Shown here piece after piece: positions 23,741 through 35,883 of a stretch of DNA of 64,000 nucleotides. Numbering within the stretch: position 1 is the first letter of the stretch; each line of letters opens with the position of its first letter. The stretch lies in the NCBI GenBank assembly GCA_950295325.1, contig OX485809.1, positions 7,130,001 through 7,194,000 on the forward strand. The letters run 5' to 3'. This DNA comes from Polytrichum commune (lineage: Eukaryota > Streptophyta > Polytrichopsida > Polytrichales > Polytrichaceae). The translations under genes and the position numbers were made by a program. The notes under the pieces are model-generated. The model was given only the letters and a program-made list of their open reading frames with translations, ran no database searches and was not told the DNA's origin.

Positions 23741-26700
23741 TGGCAAGGGGGTAAGAACCTTTAAAAAGGTGGTAAGGTCCCCAAGACAAAAGTAACTCCT
23801 AAAAAATCATTTTAACTTGGATAAATACCCTGAGGGTTGTACTCACATAATGCTTAGTTTATAAACTAATCAACAAGATTAATTAGCCTAAAAACTAACT
23901 AACCAAGACGTGGCTTGTTGCTCGACACCATGCCATGTGACAATGTAGAGTTCAAAGAAAGTCTACATAATCTAATGAATGTCTTACACCAAATTTAAAA
24001 TCAAAATATGCAAACTTTAATATTGTTGTTAGTTTGAGCATTAAAGATAAATGAATGGATTAAGAAAATGAACATTGGAACATCTTGGGGTTTGAGGCAT
24101 ATATGAAAGTATAAATCAATGTCCACCGATTGTATAACTTCAAATCAAAAGCCAAAAACCCAATTAGTGTCACATGAGTAAATATAATGGGCTCAAATAA
24201 TATCCAATCAAATAATATCAGATCCAATCAAGCATGTAGTGGATGTAATAGTCAAATATGTATATGTCCCCCATTGTCCTTAGATGCCTTTAAATGAAAG
24301 GACACTTCCACATTGGGATTGTACTTGAGAGACTTTGTGCAAAGTGTAGGTGTCAATATGGCAGCTTGTGCATGAGCAATGTTGTCCACATACACGGGGA
24401 ACATAAGTGACTTGGGAAGAGATGACAACTGCTCAATCATCTAGCGGACATAACATATAAGTATACATAATGAAAGTTAGTTCATATGAAAACCTACAAA
24501 ACTAAAAAATATAAAGTAAATAGGGTGGACAATACTCACATGATTTCTCAGCCAATTTACTAGGAGGTTCTTATTGTCCTCATATGACAATTGTTGGGAT
24601 GATTGATCAACTACGGGGTTATGAGATGACGACTCCAGAAGTGGTTCAAGTATCATACTGAAAATGAGGTCATCTGCCTCAAAAACAACCATATGGCGTC
24701 CACTCTTAAAACATGCATGGAAAAAGACACTTGATTAGGACAAAATACAAATCATACAAATCATGTGGCTTTCCCAATATTGTAGTTAAAATATACATCA
24801 TCCTCACCAACGCATATCCCTTGTGCTTCAAACTTACTATTATTGGTGAATGATACTTTTAGAATATATATTCTTTACATGGCAAAACAACAATATGCAA
24901 AATTTCTTTGACTACAAAAAAAAAACCCGCAAATATTAGCATAAGTTTTGCAATAATAATTTAATCCAATTGAGTGCACCATAATTGACAAGATTTGAGA
25001 ATGGTGACTTACTATGGCGAAAACATCGAAAGCACAAGATATCTTTGTGATATTCACACCCCCACCAATCTCTAACTATAGTGAAGTTATACGTGGTTGA
25101 ATAGGCACAAGCATTTTTACAAACATTTTTACATTTTGAAATGAAGAAAAGATTGAAAATACGAATTCAAAAATCGCTTCAATTTCCAAAAGCATATGTT
25201 TATTCTATTTTGGCACAATTATCAAATTGGAAGAAATGCATGGACTTGAAGTTGTTTTGGCAAGTCTATAATAAATAATGCGAAACCTTGGTGTAGGTAC
25301 GAATCGCTTGATACACATGTGGAACGGATATTATCAACAAGAAGAAAAATTCAATTAGAAGTGTTATCTATATTGATGTTATAACAAAGACAACATAGAC
25401 AAAAGAACGGGATAATTATAGGAACAATGCTTATTTGTTTGACAAATTCATGTGTTTTCACTGACAATGATTGAGATGGTGTATTGATAGTATTAAACAC
25501 GAAGAGTTCTCCAACATAATTTGTACTAATAAATTTTGGCATAACACAACTAGAACATGTTGAGAAGCAAAAAGGGAAACAGTGGATGTTTTTGGATTTA
25601 AATGCATACTAGAAGAACCTATCGTGTTTGTGGCGGTATTGCAAAGAAATTGAGTATTTGAAGGAGAAGCAGGTGTCCCAACATTCTTGTTTATTTGTTT
25701 CTTTTTGTCGGTGTATTGTTGTTTGTCTTTGTCCGGAAGCACGGAACTTTCAGTAGTGTAAGTTTTGTAATCTAAATGTGTTTTAAAAACGCAAGTTGGT
25801 TTCTAACGATTCATTTTTCCACGAAAATATTTTGATTGTATTAAATATGAGTTCTCCTTAAAAATTGGATATTATTTCACTAGATTGTAATATCCACTTA
25901 ATTTGATATTTAAAACTAAATTTTATTTCTCCACTCAAACTAAACTCTCAATCCTTCACTCAAACAAAACTCTTTACTTTTTACTTTTTACTCAAAAAAC
26001 TTCCACCTTACTTCATCACTCAAACAAATACTCTACTCTATTCATTCCAACCACTAAATCCTCACGTCTTCACTCATGCATCATAACACACATAAATACC
26101 TACATTTTAACTGGTAACCAGCTCAAATTAAGACACTGGTTTGTAAGGATATATGACTTATGATTCAACTAAAATTTCCTCAACCTTTGGAAGTTTCACC
26201 TTAGAAGAAAACTCACATGACAATCCAAAAATCATGGAAATGCTTGCAACACACTATATTCCCAATCACATCTTTAGGTCATTATATAAATGCATAATTT
26301 GTGTGACCTATCGATCCAAATGATGAGAATAATTGGCAAAAATCTGTAGGTTAATGGATATTTTTTGGTGAGTAATTCCATGTGAACATCTCTACAAGCA
26401 TTGTACATACACTATTAGTGAATGCAACCTTTGCAAGTGCATAAGGTTGATTAGTAATGATCAAAGACATCACATATCAACTTCTTAAATAACCTAACTG
26501 GTATAACACATGTTTGATTGCAATGCCCTCAAACTTGAAATTATGTAGTTTAGAGCCTTTGGTAAAAGGAAAATCGCCACGAATTAGAGGACCATATGCG
26601 TTATCCCAAAGCAATACCCGCCATTTTTCCATGTAAGGGCTAGGTTATAGAACATTATCCAACTCCTTTATAGGATACAATTCTTTCTTTATTTTTTTCA

Positions 26701-27165
26701 ATTCACTAATCCATGCTTCCTCCATTTGAATAACAATCTAAAATATTAACATGAATTATTCAAAATCAATAGGACTAGACATGAGATTGCACACACATAT
26801 TACACATACGCAAAGACATATAAACAAAGCTTGGAGTGAGATGTTCTCATGCTCTTCTTGCTTTGCCTTTTATTGTTTTTCTTCTTTTCCTTGGTTCATC
26901 GAAACAATATGGGATAACTTTTATCCTCCTTGGACCAATGTTGTGGTTTTTTTCCAACTTTATTGTTTCTTATACCTCTTGCATTACAACTTTATGAGCA
27001 ATCTAATGCTCTACCTTCTACAATTCCTTTTAGTATTACATTTTTATTGACTACAAGCAATCTAATGCTCCACCTTCTAATTGCTTCATTCCAACTCAAA
27101 GGAGCTTCCAATATTGCCACATGGGTTTATTCCTCACCGTGTTGAGGGAAAATGTGGTTCTTCCA
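23741..27165 (-). other. Unassigned; exon-like minus-strand fragments
   Basis: Minus-strand pieces look protein-like but are not recognised: 25742-25560, 25542-25351, 24692-24538 and 24440-24243 (the last ends in HIHI and a stop), and a piece near 26720-26570. I cannot link them with consistent splice phases. A C/T-rich tract with repeated ACTCAAAC words lies at 25915-26060. This may be the decayed 3' part of the copia element or of another retrotransposon. Confidence 0.25.
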
Positions 27166-28611
27166 TCATTCTTCAAGTAGTTGCCACTCCCTCATGGGAT
27201 AATGATGCTCCTTGGCGAATCCTTCAAGAATAATGCCGTCATTTGTTGGTCCTTTACATGTTTCCTCAATTACAACTCCCACGTCCTCCTTGCCATCCAC
27301 AAACTGTCCACCGCCAATGAAAAACGTCAATTTGGAAGATTCATCCACCACCACTACTGTAAAGCCTTCATTTCTCCCACCTGCATGCATCTCCAAATCG
27401 TTTTTAATGTTCCCACTATCTTCCAAAAACACAACATCTCTATATTTGATGATTTTTTTTGTATCCAAACACATCAGTTTATACGCATTCGTATCTTCGC
27501 AATATCCAATAAACACGCATTTGATTCCTTTCACATTGAACTTGCATTTATTTCTGTCCGGAACCATTGGATAAGCAATACTTCCGAACACACGCATGTA
27601 TGCAATACAATGCCTCCTTTCGATCCACGTTTCTTCGGGTGCAACCAAACACAAAGCCTTTGCAGATATTAGTTTGGTTTATAAATGGCATTTGCCACCG
27701 TTTCCGCTTACCGAAGTGATTTCTCAAGCTTTTAAACTTTGAGCACACGCTTTGTCATTGTATCAACAGTTTGATTTGTACACTCTAACGATCCAATGTC
27801 TTGGGGCGTGCTCTCAATGTTGTATTCCTTCGAAAAAACTTCAAAATATTTTGAATTGAAGTTCCCTCCACTCATCCACCGAAATGCCTTGATTTTATGC
27901 TCCGATTGTTTTTCTACAAATGCTTGAAATTCCCCAAACCTTTCAAATCCACTTTCCTTTGGATTTCATCATATAAACGTACACATACCTTACAAAATAT
28001 CATCAACAAAAATAACAAAATATTTTCCCCCTCCCACGGACATGTTTTTCATGAGGCTACAAACCCTAAATGCACAATCTCTAAGGGTTTTGTTACTTAC
28101 CGTTCTCCATCGTTGCCCAACTTTGCCGCATATTGCTTACCCTCCATGCATGCTTTGCAAACCAATGTAAAGGTGGGATGAGAGGTTTTACCTAGGTTCA
28201 TGCCCCTCTGCATACTTTGAAGTGCATGAACGCTCTTCCCATTCAAATGACCAAGGCATATGAAGTTGGCTGCATCCACTCCTCACACCTCCGTGAAGAT
28301 CATTTGATACAAATCGCCTTCGCATCGAGCTATTGGTACCACGTCGTTGTTTGCAACTTCCATAATGCATTTATTTAGGAGAAATTGTACCTTCAATTCA
28401 ACCGACAAAAGTTTGCTCACTCAAGAGCAAGTTGGATTGCAACATCAACACGTGAAACACATCCATGATGCAAACCTTATTCCTTATGCCATTTGTTTCA
28501 ACTCCAATGACAAGAGGTCCCATTCCGATGGTTTTGGCTATGCTATCAATACCCAAACACACATTGCATGTAGAAATTACTTCATAAGTGTCAAATATTG
28601 CCCTATGCAAA
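27166..28611 (-). pseudogene. Ty1/copia pol fragment (protease end, GAG-pre-integrase, integrase)
   Basis: Read from 28611 downwards. 28610-28398 matches the end of a copia protease region (FDTYEVIST, GVETNG, ICIMDVFHVLMLQSNLLL-like). 28370-28097 is the GAG-pre-integrase/zinc region with LGHLNGKSVHALQSM and C-KAC-MEGKQ; it has an in-frame TGA before GVDAANF and lacks the segment normally holding LWHRR. 28090-27660 is a frameshifted integrase core. 27654-27166 is the integrase C-terminal part with RVFGSIAYPMVPD and CVFIGY. Reverse transcriptase and LTRs are not recognisable. The right end at 28611 is the insertion point of CACTA-1, so the upstream gag should lie beyond that element, outside this window. 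Confidence 0.8.
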
Positions 28612-28620
28612 CACTACAAG

Positions 28621-29579
28621 GATCTCGTGGTTAAACCACTGTACCACGTCACTGAGCATTCTAAGTTATAGCACGTATGCGAGATAATGGCGCAAGAATG
28701 CACTTATTACGTCCGCAACCACTGCGTTTTCTGCTGTAAGTGACATGGGACCATTATGTTTGACATATTCATGTCTTAGTGTTCACAATGAAAAAATAAG
28801 TACCATGTAAAATGGATACGATGACCTACATTACTGACCACACGAGCTGTGTGATACAATTTCCACCAAAAGAGCGACATGGGCTATTTTATTGACAAAT
28901 AACTACATGTTTGTGTTTTAATTTATGGTCCGCACTTCCAAACATTCTATCCCCAAAGCATGTGTTCTAAATGCGACGTCTTAAATGCAGAAATAACATC
29001 ATGACGGTCCAGTCCCTATCCCATCCCCACGACTGCAACTTCGTGTATATGCTCCCAACTTCGTGTACGACTGCTTATATATGCAAGTTGTATATGAAAG
29101 AAAAATATGAAATCTCAAATTAAGGATACCTGTACAAAGGGGGAGTAAACACCCAATCGGATTAGCGCATTCGCCAATTTACAAAGTGACATAACCTGAT
29201 GTTTACAGAGGTTGCTCACATTAGATAGAATTTGAAAATGAACAGTAGAATCTTACATGCAGCAAGATGATTTTGTACTGTTCACTGTGATGACTCAAAT
29301 GCTCGTTGTGCACATCAAACAAACCACGGCCAAGATTGGATTCATACTGCTTTGACACATGGTCTCATAAATTAAACACGACACATGTATGTACACAGAA
29401 TGATGATTCATACATCTATTTGTTTTATTGTGAAGAAAATGGTTGGTGAACATATACCAGGGCTCACAACATTGTCCTTACAATGTTCTGCTCATGAACT
29501 ACTATATGATTTCTACCTACTCACGGCATTTCCCTATGATATCACACGTATGCAACTACGAACATCATACTGTGCACAA
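28621..29579. other. CACTA-1 subterminal region, no gene
   Basis: Sequence between the left terminus and the TNP2 stop codon. It holds a short inverted repeat CGTGGT/ACCACG close to the end and should supply the TNP2 3' UTR. No coding region is seen. Confidence 0.5.
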
Positions 29580-32500
29580 CTACCACTGCCGTCCGTCCTC
29601 TACACCGTCGCAAGAATGGTCTCTTGCAGAATCATTTGGCTCCGAGTATGAGCCCTTGCCCGATGTTCCAGATGCAGCTACATTGAACGCAAAAACAGGG
29701 ACTTCTTCATCAGCGAAAACTTGAAAATCCTCTTGTGCCACGTTCCTCGTTTCCGGCTCGCCATTGTGTAGGAGAGCATCGACTCCGAACTTGTTTGTGC
29801 TCTGCACCAACCGCATATCTTCCATGTCATCTGCAAGCCGTACACTACGTGGTTCAGCGTTCATAATCACCTTCCACCCTGCTTCCCATGGGTCATCGCT
29901 CACAAACACTTGTTGTACCTGCGATGGAAACACATATGGCTGGACATTGGGGGGTTGCATATGGGAAAAGTCTGCCATCCAGAAACCATATTCATCTTGT
30001 TTCATGGTTGGTGTGTCCCCACAATCGGGCCGCACCCAGCGTCCCTTGAACAATATGACATTCGTGCTCCCATAAGAAACTTGGAGAATTTCAACTAGGG
30101 TGCCCACATATGCCAATTGCACCTCCACAACTTCCTTATCTCGTGTGCTGCTCCGGCAACCCTGCTTGAATAAGCCAGCAATTCCGCAATCATAACTGAC
30201 ATGCTTGTTAGTACCATCTTCATCTGCAACGCGATAGTGGCAGCCGTGCGATTTAATTGATTTGAATGTCAACGCAACACGATTTGGTGGGAAAGCGATG
30301 GACACCAGATGGTCGTCCAACACAATGCATGCAGCCATCTCCTCCCTTACTCGATCTGCCAGCCACATTCCAAACTCACATATGGGTTTCAAATCTTCTG
30401 GGTATGGTCTACTCACCCGACCACCTCTTCGCCGCCGATGTTGAGACCGGTGTGCAGCACGGCCAACCTCCACGCGAACCCGCTCGGATTCGTACAATCT
30501 GAAAGACACCCACCATGCACAACATTACACATTGATGCCAGTCGTACTATCGGCTAGGAGGGTCATGCTCTCATTAATTGATGGAACTCAAACATAATCA
30601 TATTTACAGCTAATTGTGGTCCTAGCTAGTTGGATGTGCAGCGAAGAACCTTTGGTACTTGGCAGTGTCATCAGAGTTTGATATTACAAAGTTATGAATT
30701 TGACGTAGTTCTGTGTCTGTCAAAATCTTTCGCGTTGCAGCGCCCTCATGGACCTCCCCACTTATACCCGGTTCTTCGTCATTGTCCCAGATTCGGCGAC
30801 TGCTATGAAGGAACTCTCTTATGTGGCTGGTTACAAACCCCAAAGCCTCATCTAATGAGTACCCTGTAGCCATTGATCCTTCAGGACGGGCACGATTGCC
30901 TACATAACTCTTCAAAACACCAAGGTAGCGTTCCATGGGATACATCCACCTGCAAGCCACTGGACCCAAAATCTCCAACTCATCCACGAGGTGCATCACA
31001 AGGTGGCTCATGAGGTCCCAAAAAGATGGAGGCATCCATGCTTCTAACAAGCACAGAGTTTCAGCCGTGAACTCCCGCAGCCAAGGAATCTCAATTGGAT
31101 CGACAACTTTTGCTGTCAACTTCTGGAATACAGTTGACAGCCGAATTATACCTGCACGAACAGACGGATGTAGCAACCCCCGTATAGACACAGGTAAAAT
31201 TCCTTGCAGTAGGATGTGGTGGTCATGTGATTTAAGGGACCCCCACTTACCTCCTTCCACGTGCTTCCTGAATGCGGACCCATAACCCGTCGGCACTTTC
31301 ATCTCTCCAATAATTTTCATACATGTTTTCTTCTCCTTTTGCAATAACACGTATGGGGCTGGAGGTTGCCTCCATATGACCTTACCGCGCTTCATATCTC
31401 GCACCATCCATAGACTGTCACGAATGCCACGCTCCTGCATGTCATGCCTTACTTTGGGAGTGTCTTTGTCCCCCATTATGGTCCGAAGAATGTTGTCTGA
31501 CACATTTTTCTCGATGTGCATTGTGTCCAGCGAGTGGCGAATAAGATGAGCCTGCACGCTCACCGAATGAAGAACATCAACACAATATTGGTATATACAA
31601 GGAACCTTTTATTGAGCAAGCACAGAAAATTAGTGACACTCCATGCAATGTCAAAGAGTAGTTCGAATCTTCAGGATAACTTTAAATCAACACAGGATAA
31701 CCGTAGGATCACAACATGTAAGACGTTGGACTTGGACATTGTAACTTTGAACAAATTCAAAAACAATGGGTTTAATTAAATCAGCTGCCCCTGATCTCAA
31801 AATAAACAACTAGAACCCTGTTGGATATTGCCCTTTTCACTTTTCACTCCAGGTCAACCCCAACACAAAACCAGAACCACCCTAGATTGATTTCGCTCCA
31901 GGTCAACTCCAACACTCCACACCTGCGCCCTAATTAATATACATCCCCTAATTAATTAACACCCACTTATTAACAGCCCCCTAATTTTAATTGCAGCCTA
32001 AATATATAAACAGCAGGGTGAAACGATTTCACATGGTGAAGTGGACCAAACCTGGTGATTGAAATGCGGTTCACCAGGTTTTGTCCACTGACACACAGGC
32101 TATTGCTCCATGATGTAATTTAGTGTCCAAAGCCCCTGTGACCACTGCGAAAGTTTGATATAGGATCTCTGATAACAAAAATCTTCAAATTTGTCCTGAG
32201 AGCATGTTGCTGGCCAAGGACATTGCACCATAAACAACGGCATAAAAATTCACATCCTCAAGCTCACTAATGAACACCAGGCAGAATAAATTATGGATTC
32301 CTGTGTAATTTTTCTCTGCAAGAGAACTTCGGGAAATTTAAGATGAGCCTGCACGCTCACCGAATGAGGAATACCAACACATTATTGGTATATAATGGGA
32401 TATTGTTACTGAGCAAGCACCCAAAATTGGTGACACTCCATGCAATATCAATGAGTAGTTCAAGTCTTCAAGATAACTTTGAATCAATACAGGAAAACCT

Positions 32501-35500
32501 ATGAATGAACTGTGTTTAATTAAATCAGCTGCCCCTACCTACTAGTCCATCAATACACCTGCCACCACTATCACAAGTGAAAAACATTGAAGGCCGAAGG
32601 TTAGAACTCCCAAACCTCCCAATACGGTAGCGAATAAAGAGTAGATGCCCTCTTTATCCCCGTGCGCCGTGAGGGATCAGCTCGTTTCGGCTTGCCCCCA
32701 CCATCCAAAAATGCCTTCCTTTCCCTTGCCCATTCCAACACCTCTGATGGTTGCACTTCCGGAGGTGGGACCTCATGCTCGACTGCGCCATCAAATACAG
32801 AGTCTGCAAACCTAAAAGGGTGGTCTTCTGGAAGCCATCGCCTATGTTGTGAGTCATAAACAATTTTCTTCAAACTCTTTGAGTAACGTGAAATGGTTCC
32901 AAGGCCACAATGCGGGCAACCCAAGTACCCCTTGGTTGTGCATCCCGCGACAATTCCTAAACCAGGCAGGTTGTGGGCAGTACAAAGCACAACCAACCTG
33001 CACGTAAAGTGATGTTGCCCTAGAAATCCGGAAGCATCCCTCACCCGCACCCCCTCAAACCACAGCTCTTTCAACTCCTCCAGCAATGGCTCAAAGAATA
33101 CATCAAATTCACTGCCTTTCACAGCTTCCTTCCCAGGTATGAGAAGGCAAAGAGACATAAAAAAAAAAATTGTCATACACCAGGGCGGCAAATTTGCAAT
33201 GGTCATCACCACTGGGGTGCAAGACCATTTGCAATTTTTGATCCCGAAGGGATTCACCCCATCAACTGATAGGAAGACATGTAAATTGCGAGGTTCTGAT
33301 CCAAATTCCGGGAATTCCATGTCAACATTGGCCCACTGTGGGGAATCGGCGGGGTGCCTCATCAGGCCGTCCTTGAACTTGTTGAAGTGATGCCAACTAA
33401 ACAACTCAGCTATTTCCTTGATGGAAAACATTCTTTTCACCCGCGGAATGATTGGAAAATGGCGCAAGACTTTTGCGGGAACAGAACGCCTGGCAAATCT
33501 ATTTGCATTGCATTTTGGGCAGACGGATGCATCTACGAGATTCCCCCGAAACAATACGCAATTATGTGGGCAACAATGTATTGTGTCATACACAAGACCT
33601 AATTTTCTAAGCATGCGAGTTGCCTCCTTTTCATAACAAGGCAACGTGTTCCCCTGTGGTAGAATTATTTCGTGCAATAGCTTGAAGACCTCGTTAATGA
33701 GGCTGTTTGGTGCCTTCGCAACCTTGAAAGCACATAAAAGGTAAATGGTTGCACCCAATCGACTCACCCTGCCATCAGGAAACAACTTGACGCTGAGCTC
33801 CTCAAGCAATTCGTCCTCAACGGGGTGGTTTCCACCAAGATTTTGGTCGTCGTTTGTCGTTCTATCCCAAGGGTCTGAGTCGGACGAATCCACACTGCCC
33901 TCTGGATCAGTCCCAATTGTCGACGTTTCCTCTTGAGCGCCAACCCCTGCATGATTTGCATCAACACGAACCTCGTCTGCTCGAGCAAACAACTCTGTCA
34001 CCGCATGCCGAAGGTCTGCACCCACGTCCAAGGGTGCATCCTCTTGCTCGTAATCATGAAATTCGCTTAGAGAAGCTCGATATTTGATCTCAGCCGTAGC
34101 CCACTCCTCAGAAGAAGAATCCGCATGAGGACCCTGCGGATAAAAACATATGTTATCCCCGACTGACTTACTGCTCCATGCCTCATACATATATTTTAAA
34201 CATATATAAAATGCACCCCCCGAGGTCTGTACTTCTGTGCATCAACATCAAAATCTGTATCCATTCTACTGTGCTGGAGGCCAATGCATTTTGTCAAAAT
34301 GACACAGATTGTCAAAAATGTCTGGAAATTGTTTCACTTCCGATACATCAAAGCACCATCTAAGCATTGTAAGCCTAGTAAAAGTTCAAAGCTCTCAAGT
34401 TGAAAGTTCATTGTAAAGTGGATTTGAGTAAACAAGCATGTGTGAGAGGCCCTTTTCCACCAAATAGAAGGCTCCTTTTTTGGAGACCTCAACCTCTCTA
34501 TTCATTAGGGTGACCTAAGAGGCAATCGAGAGGTTATGCATATCCTACTTCATGACTACCTATAGGTGCCAAAATGCGCATTTTTTAAGGTGTCATGTGG
34601 ATTTTTGTACAGGTTTGATTTAATAGGAAAGTGACATGTGGTGCTTTGCTCATAATCTGAATTGATTCGTGCTGAAGCTGCCTATCACATATGGTTCTCT
34701 CTGGTTGTCTAATCTATTCTACCATGGTCTACGACTGTCATCTTGTAATTTTTTTCTCTGTTTCAGGGACAATCATTAGGGACTGGTGAAGGAGGTTTGA
34801 TTGACCCTGTCTTGGCTAAAGGCAATAGTGGTCGGACTGGGTTGGGCTGGAGTTAGTTAATATTTTGGCAGCTTCATGTGGCATGACCTCGTGTGCTTGT
34901 GATAAAATATCAAAAGATGTTTTCAGACTTTGAGAGTGCAATGTGAACCTAAAGGCCTTAAAATTATACAAAATAGGGGCTTTTCTGTAAGTTCATACCT
35001 GAAGGTGGTGTAAGGCGTGTGGCCATTCCGCCATCGCAAGGATACTAGATCAAACAACAAGGGCCCATCCCACCGGATTACTTCGACAGGCAGAGATTGT
35101 ACACCACCATCTTCAATCAGACGAGGTTGGCGAATGGGGAGGGCACTCTCATCCTAGACATCGAACTCCTAAAGGTTTGCAGGCCCAAGTGACGATGAGA
35201 TTCTGTGAAATTATGTGAAATCCAAGGGAAAATCCCTGGATGCGGTGATTCCTCAAATGGACAGAGGATTTCTAAGGAACTACAAGAGTTCACTGAAATC
35301 GACAAATTTCATTTCATTTGAATGAAAAAACCTCATGGGTTTGAAACTTAAATCACAAATGACAAGATGACAATCTGGAACCGTTCACTAAGGTGGAGGC
35401 AAATCAAGTATAAAACTTTGTTCAAGGGTATCGATCCTGTTCCTTGGAATTCGAAACCATCCACTATGCGGGAGGCAAATAAGATCTGAGCTTTGGTCAT

Positions 35501-35810
35501 CAACATCAAATCTATTCCTTAGAATTGGAAAGCATTCACTCAGCTTGATCAAAGATGAGGTCTGAGCTTTGGGCACCAACATCAACTGTGCTCGATTTCA
35601 ATGACATGCACACAACGCTGACCAAATGGGAAATCTTCATGAGTCGAAATCTTACGTCGACGTTGGCCCGAAGTCTAGGATGTCGACCAATGGACTTCAT
35701 GTGTTTAGCTGATGTGCGCCTAGAAACCCATGTCTGCCCTCTGCAAGTGCGGCACTTGCACCTTACCCTCGTGACATTCGCCAGTGTAGCAGCTGCTTCC
35801 TCTGCCGTCC
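29580..35810 (-). CDS. CACTA-1 TNP2-type transposase, exon 1 split by CACTA-2
   Basis: Exons on the minus strand: 35810-35656 (continuing exon 1 from 58671-58596), 34133-32616, 31551-30650, 30498-29580. Phases agree (0, 0, 2), and with CACTA-2 and one ATA removed the total is 1,190 codons including stop. Domains in order: an N-terminal zinc motif (RCKCRTC, then H and GRH), the Transposase_21/TNP2 core (VFLSVDGVNPFG, FDVFFEPLLEELKELW, CTTKGYLGCPHC, HRRWLPEDHPFR), DUF4218 (DTMHIEKN, LKSHDHHILLQGILPV) and DUF4216 (DEYGFWMADF). The protein should bind element ends and catalyse excision and insertion in the nucleus. The reading frame is otherwise open, so the 22.8-kb insertion is the main visible lesion. 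The donor at 30649 (GTTCTT) is weak, and the exon 4 acceptor relies on the phase match with the CACTA-2 copy. Confidence 0.85.
31542..32537. repeat. Direct duplication of the intron 3' end in CACTA-1 TNP2
   Basis: The segments at 31542-31792 and 32339-32537 are direct copies sharing AGATGAGCCTGCACGCTCAC, GACACTCCATGCAAT and TTAATTAAATCAGCTGCCCC. The copy at 31542 holds the true acceptor and first codons of exon 3; the other is an upstream decoy acceptor. About 550 bp of unrelated intron lies between them. Confidence 0.85.
34134..35655 (-). other. Intron 1 of CACTA-1 TNP2
   Basis: 1,522-bp intron with donor GTAAGA and acceptor CGCAG. Between 35370 and 35580 there are about three diverged units of 80-90 bp with TTCCTT(G/A)GAATT and TCTGAGCTTTGG words. 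Nothing coding is recognised. Confidence 0.6.
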
Positions 35811-35813
35811 ATA

Positions 35814-35883
35814 CACTAGTAGAAAACATGGTTAAAAAAAACCGTAGTCATTTTCCCATTGCGGTTCTTTTGACCACTATTTT
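35814..35883 (+). repeat. CACTA-2 left terminal inverted repeat
   Basis: 70 bp. It matches the right terminus except at positions 32, 37, 42 and 44 of the repeat (T/C, A/G, C/T, C/T). Confidence 0.95.
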
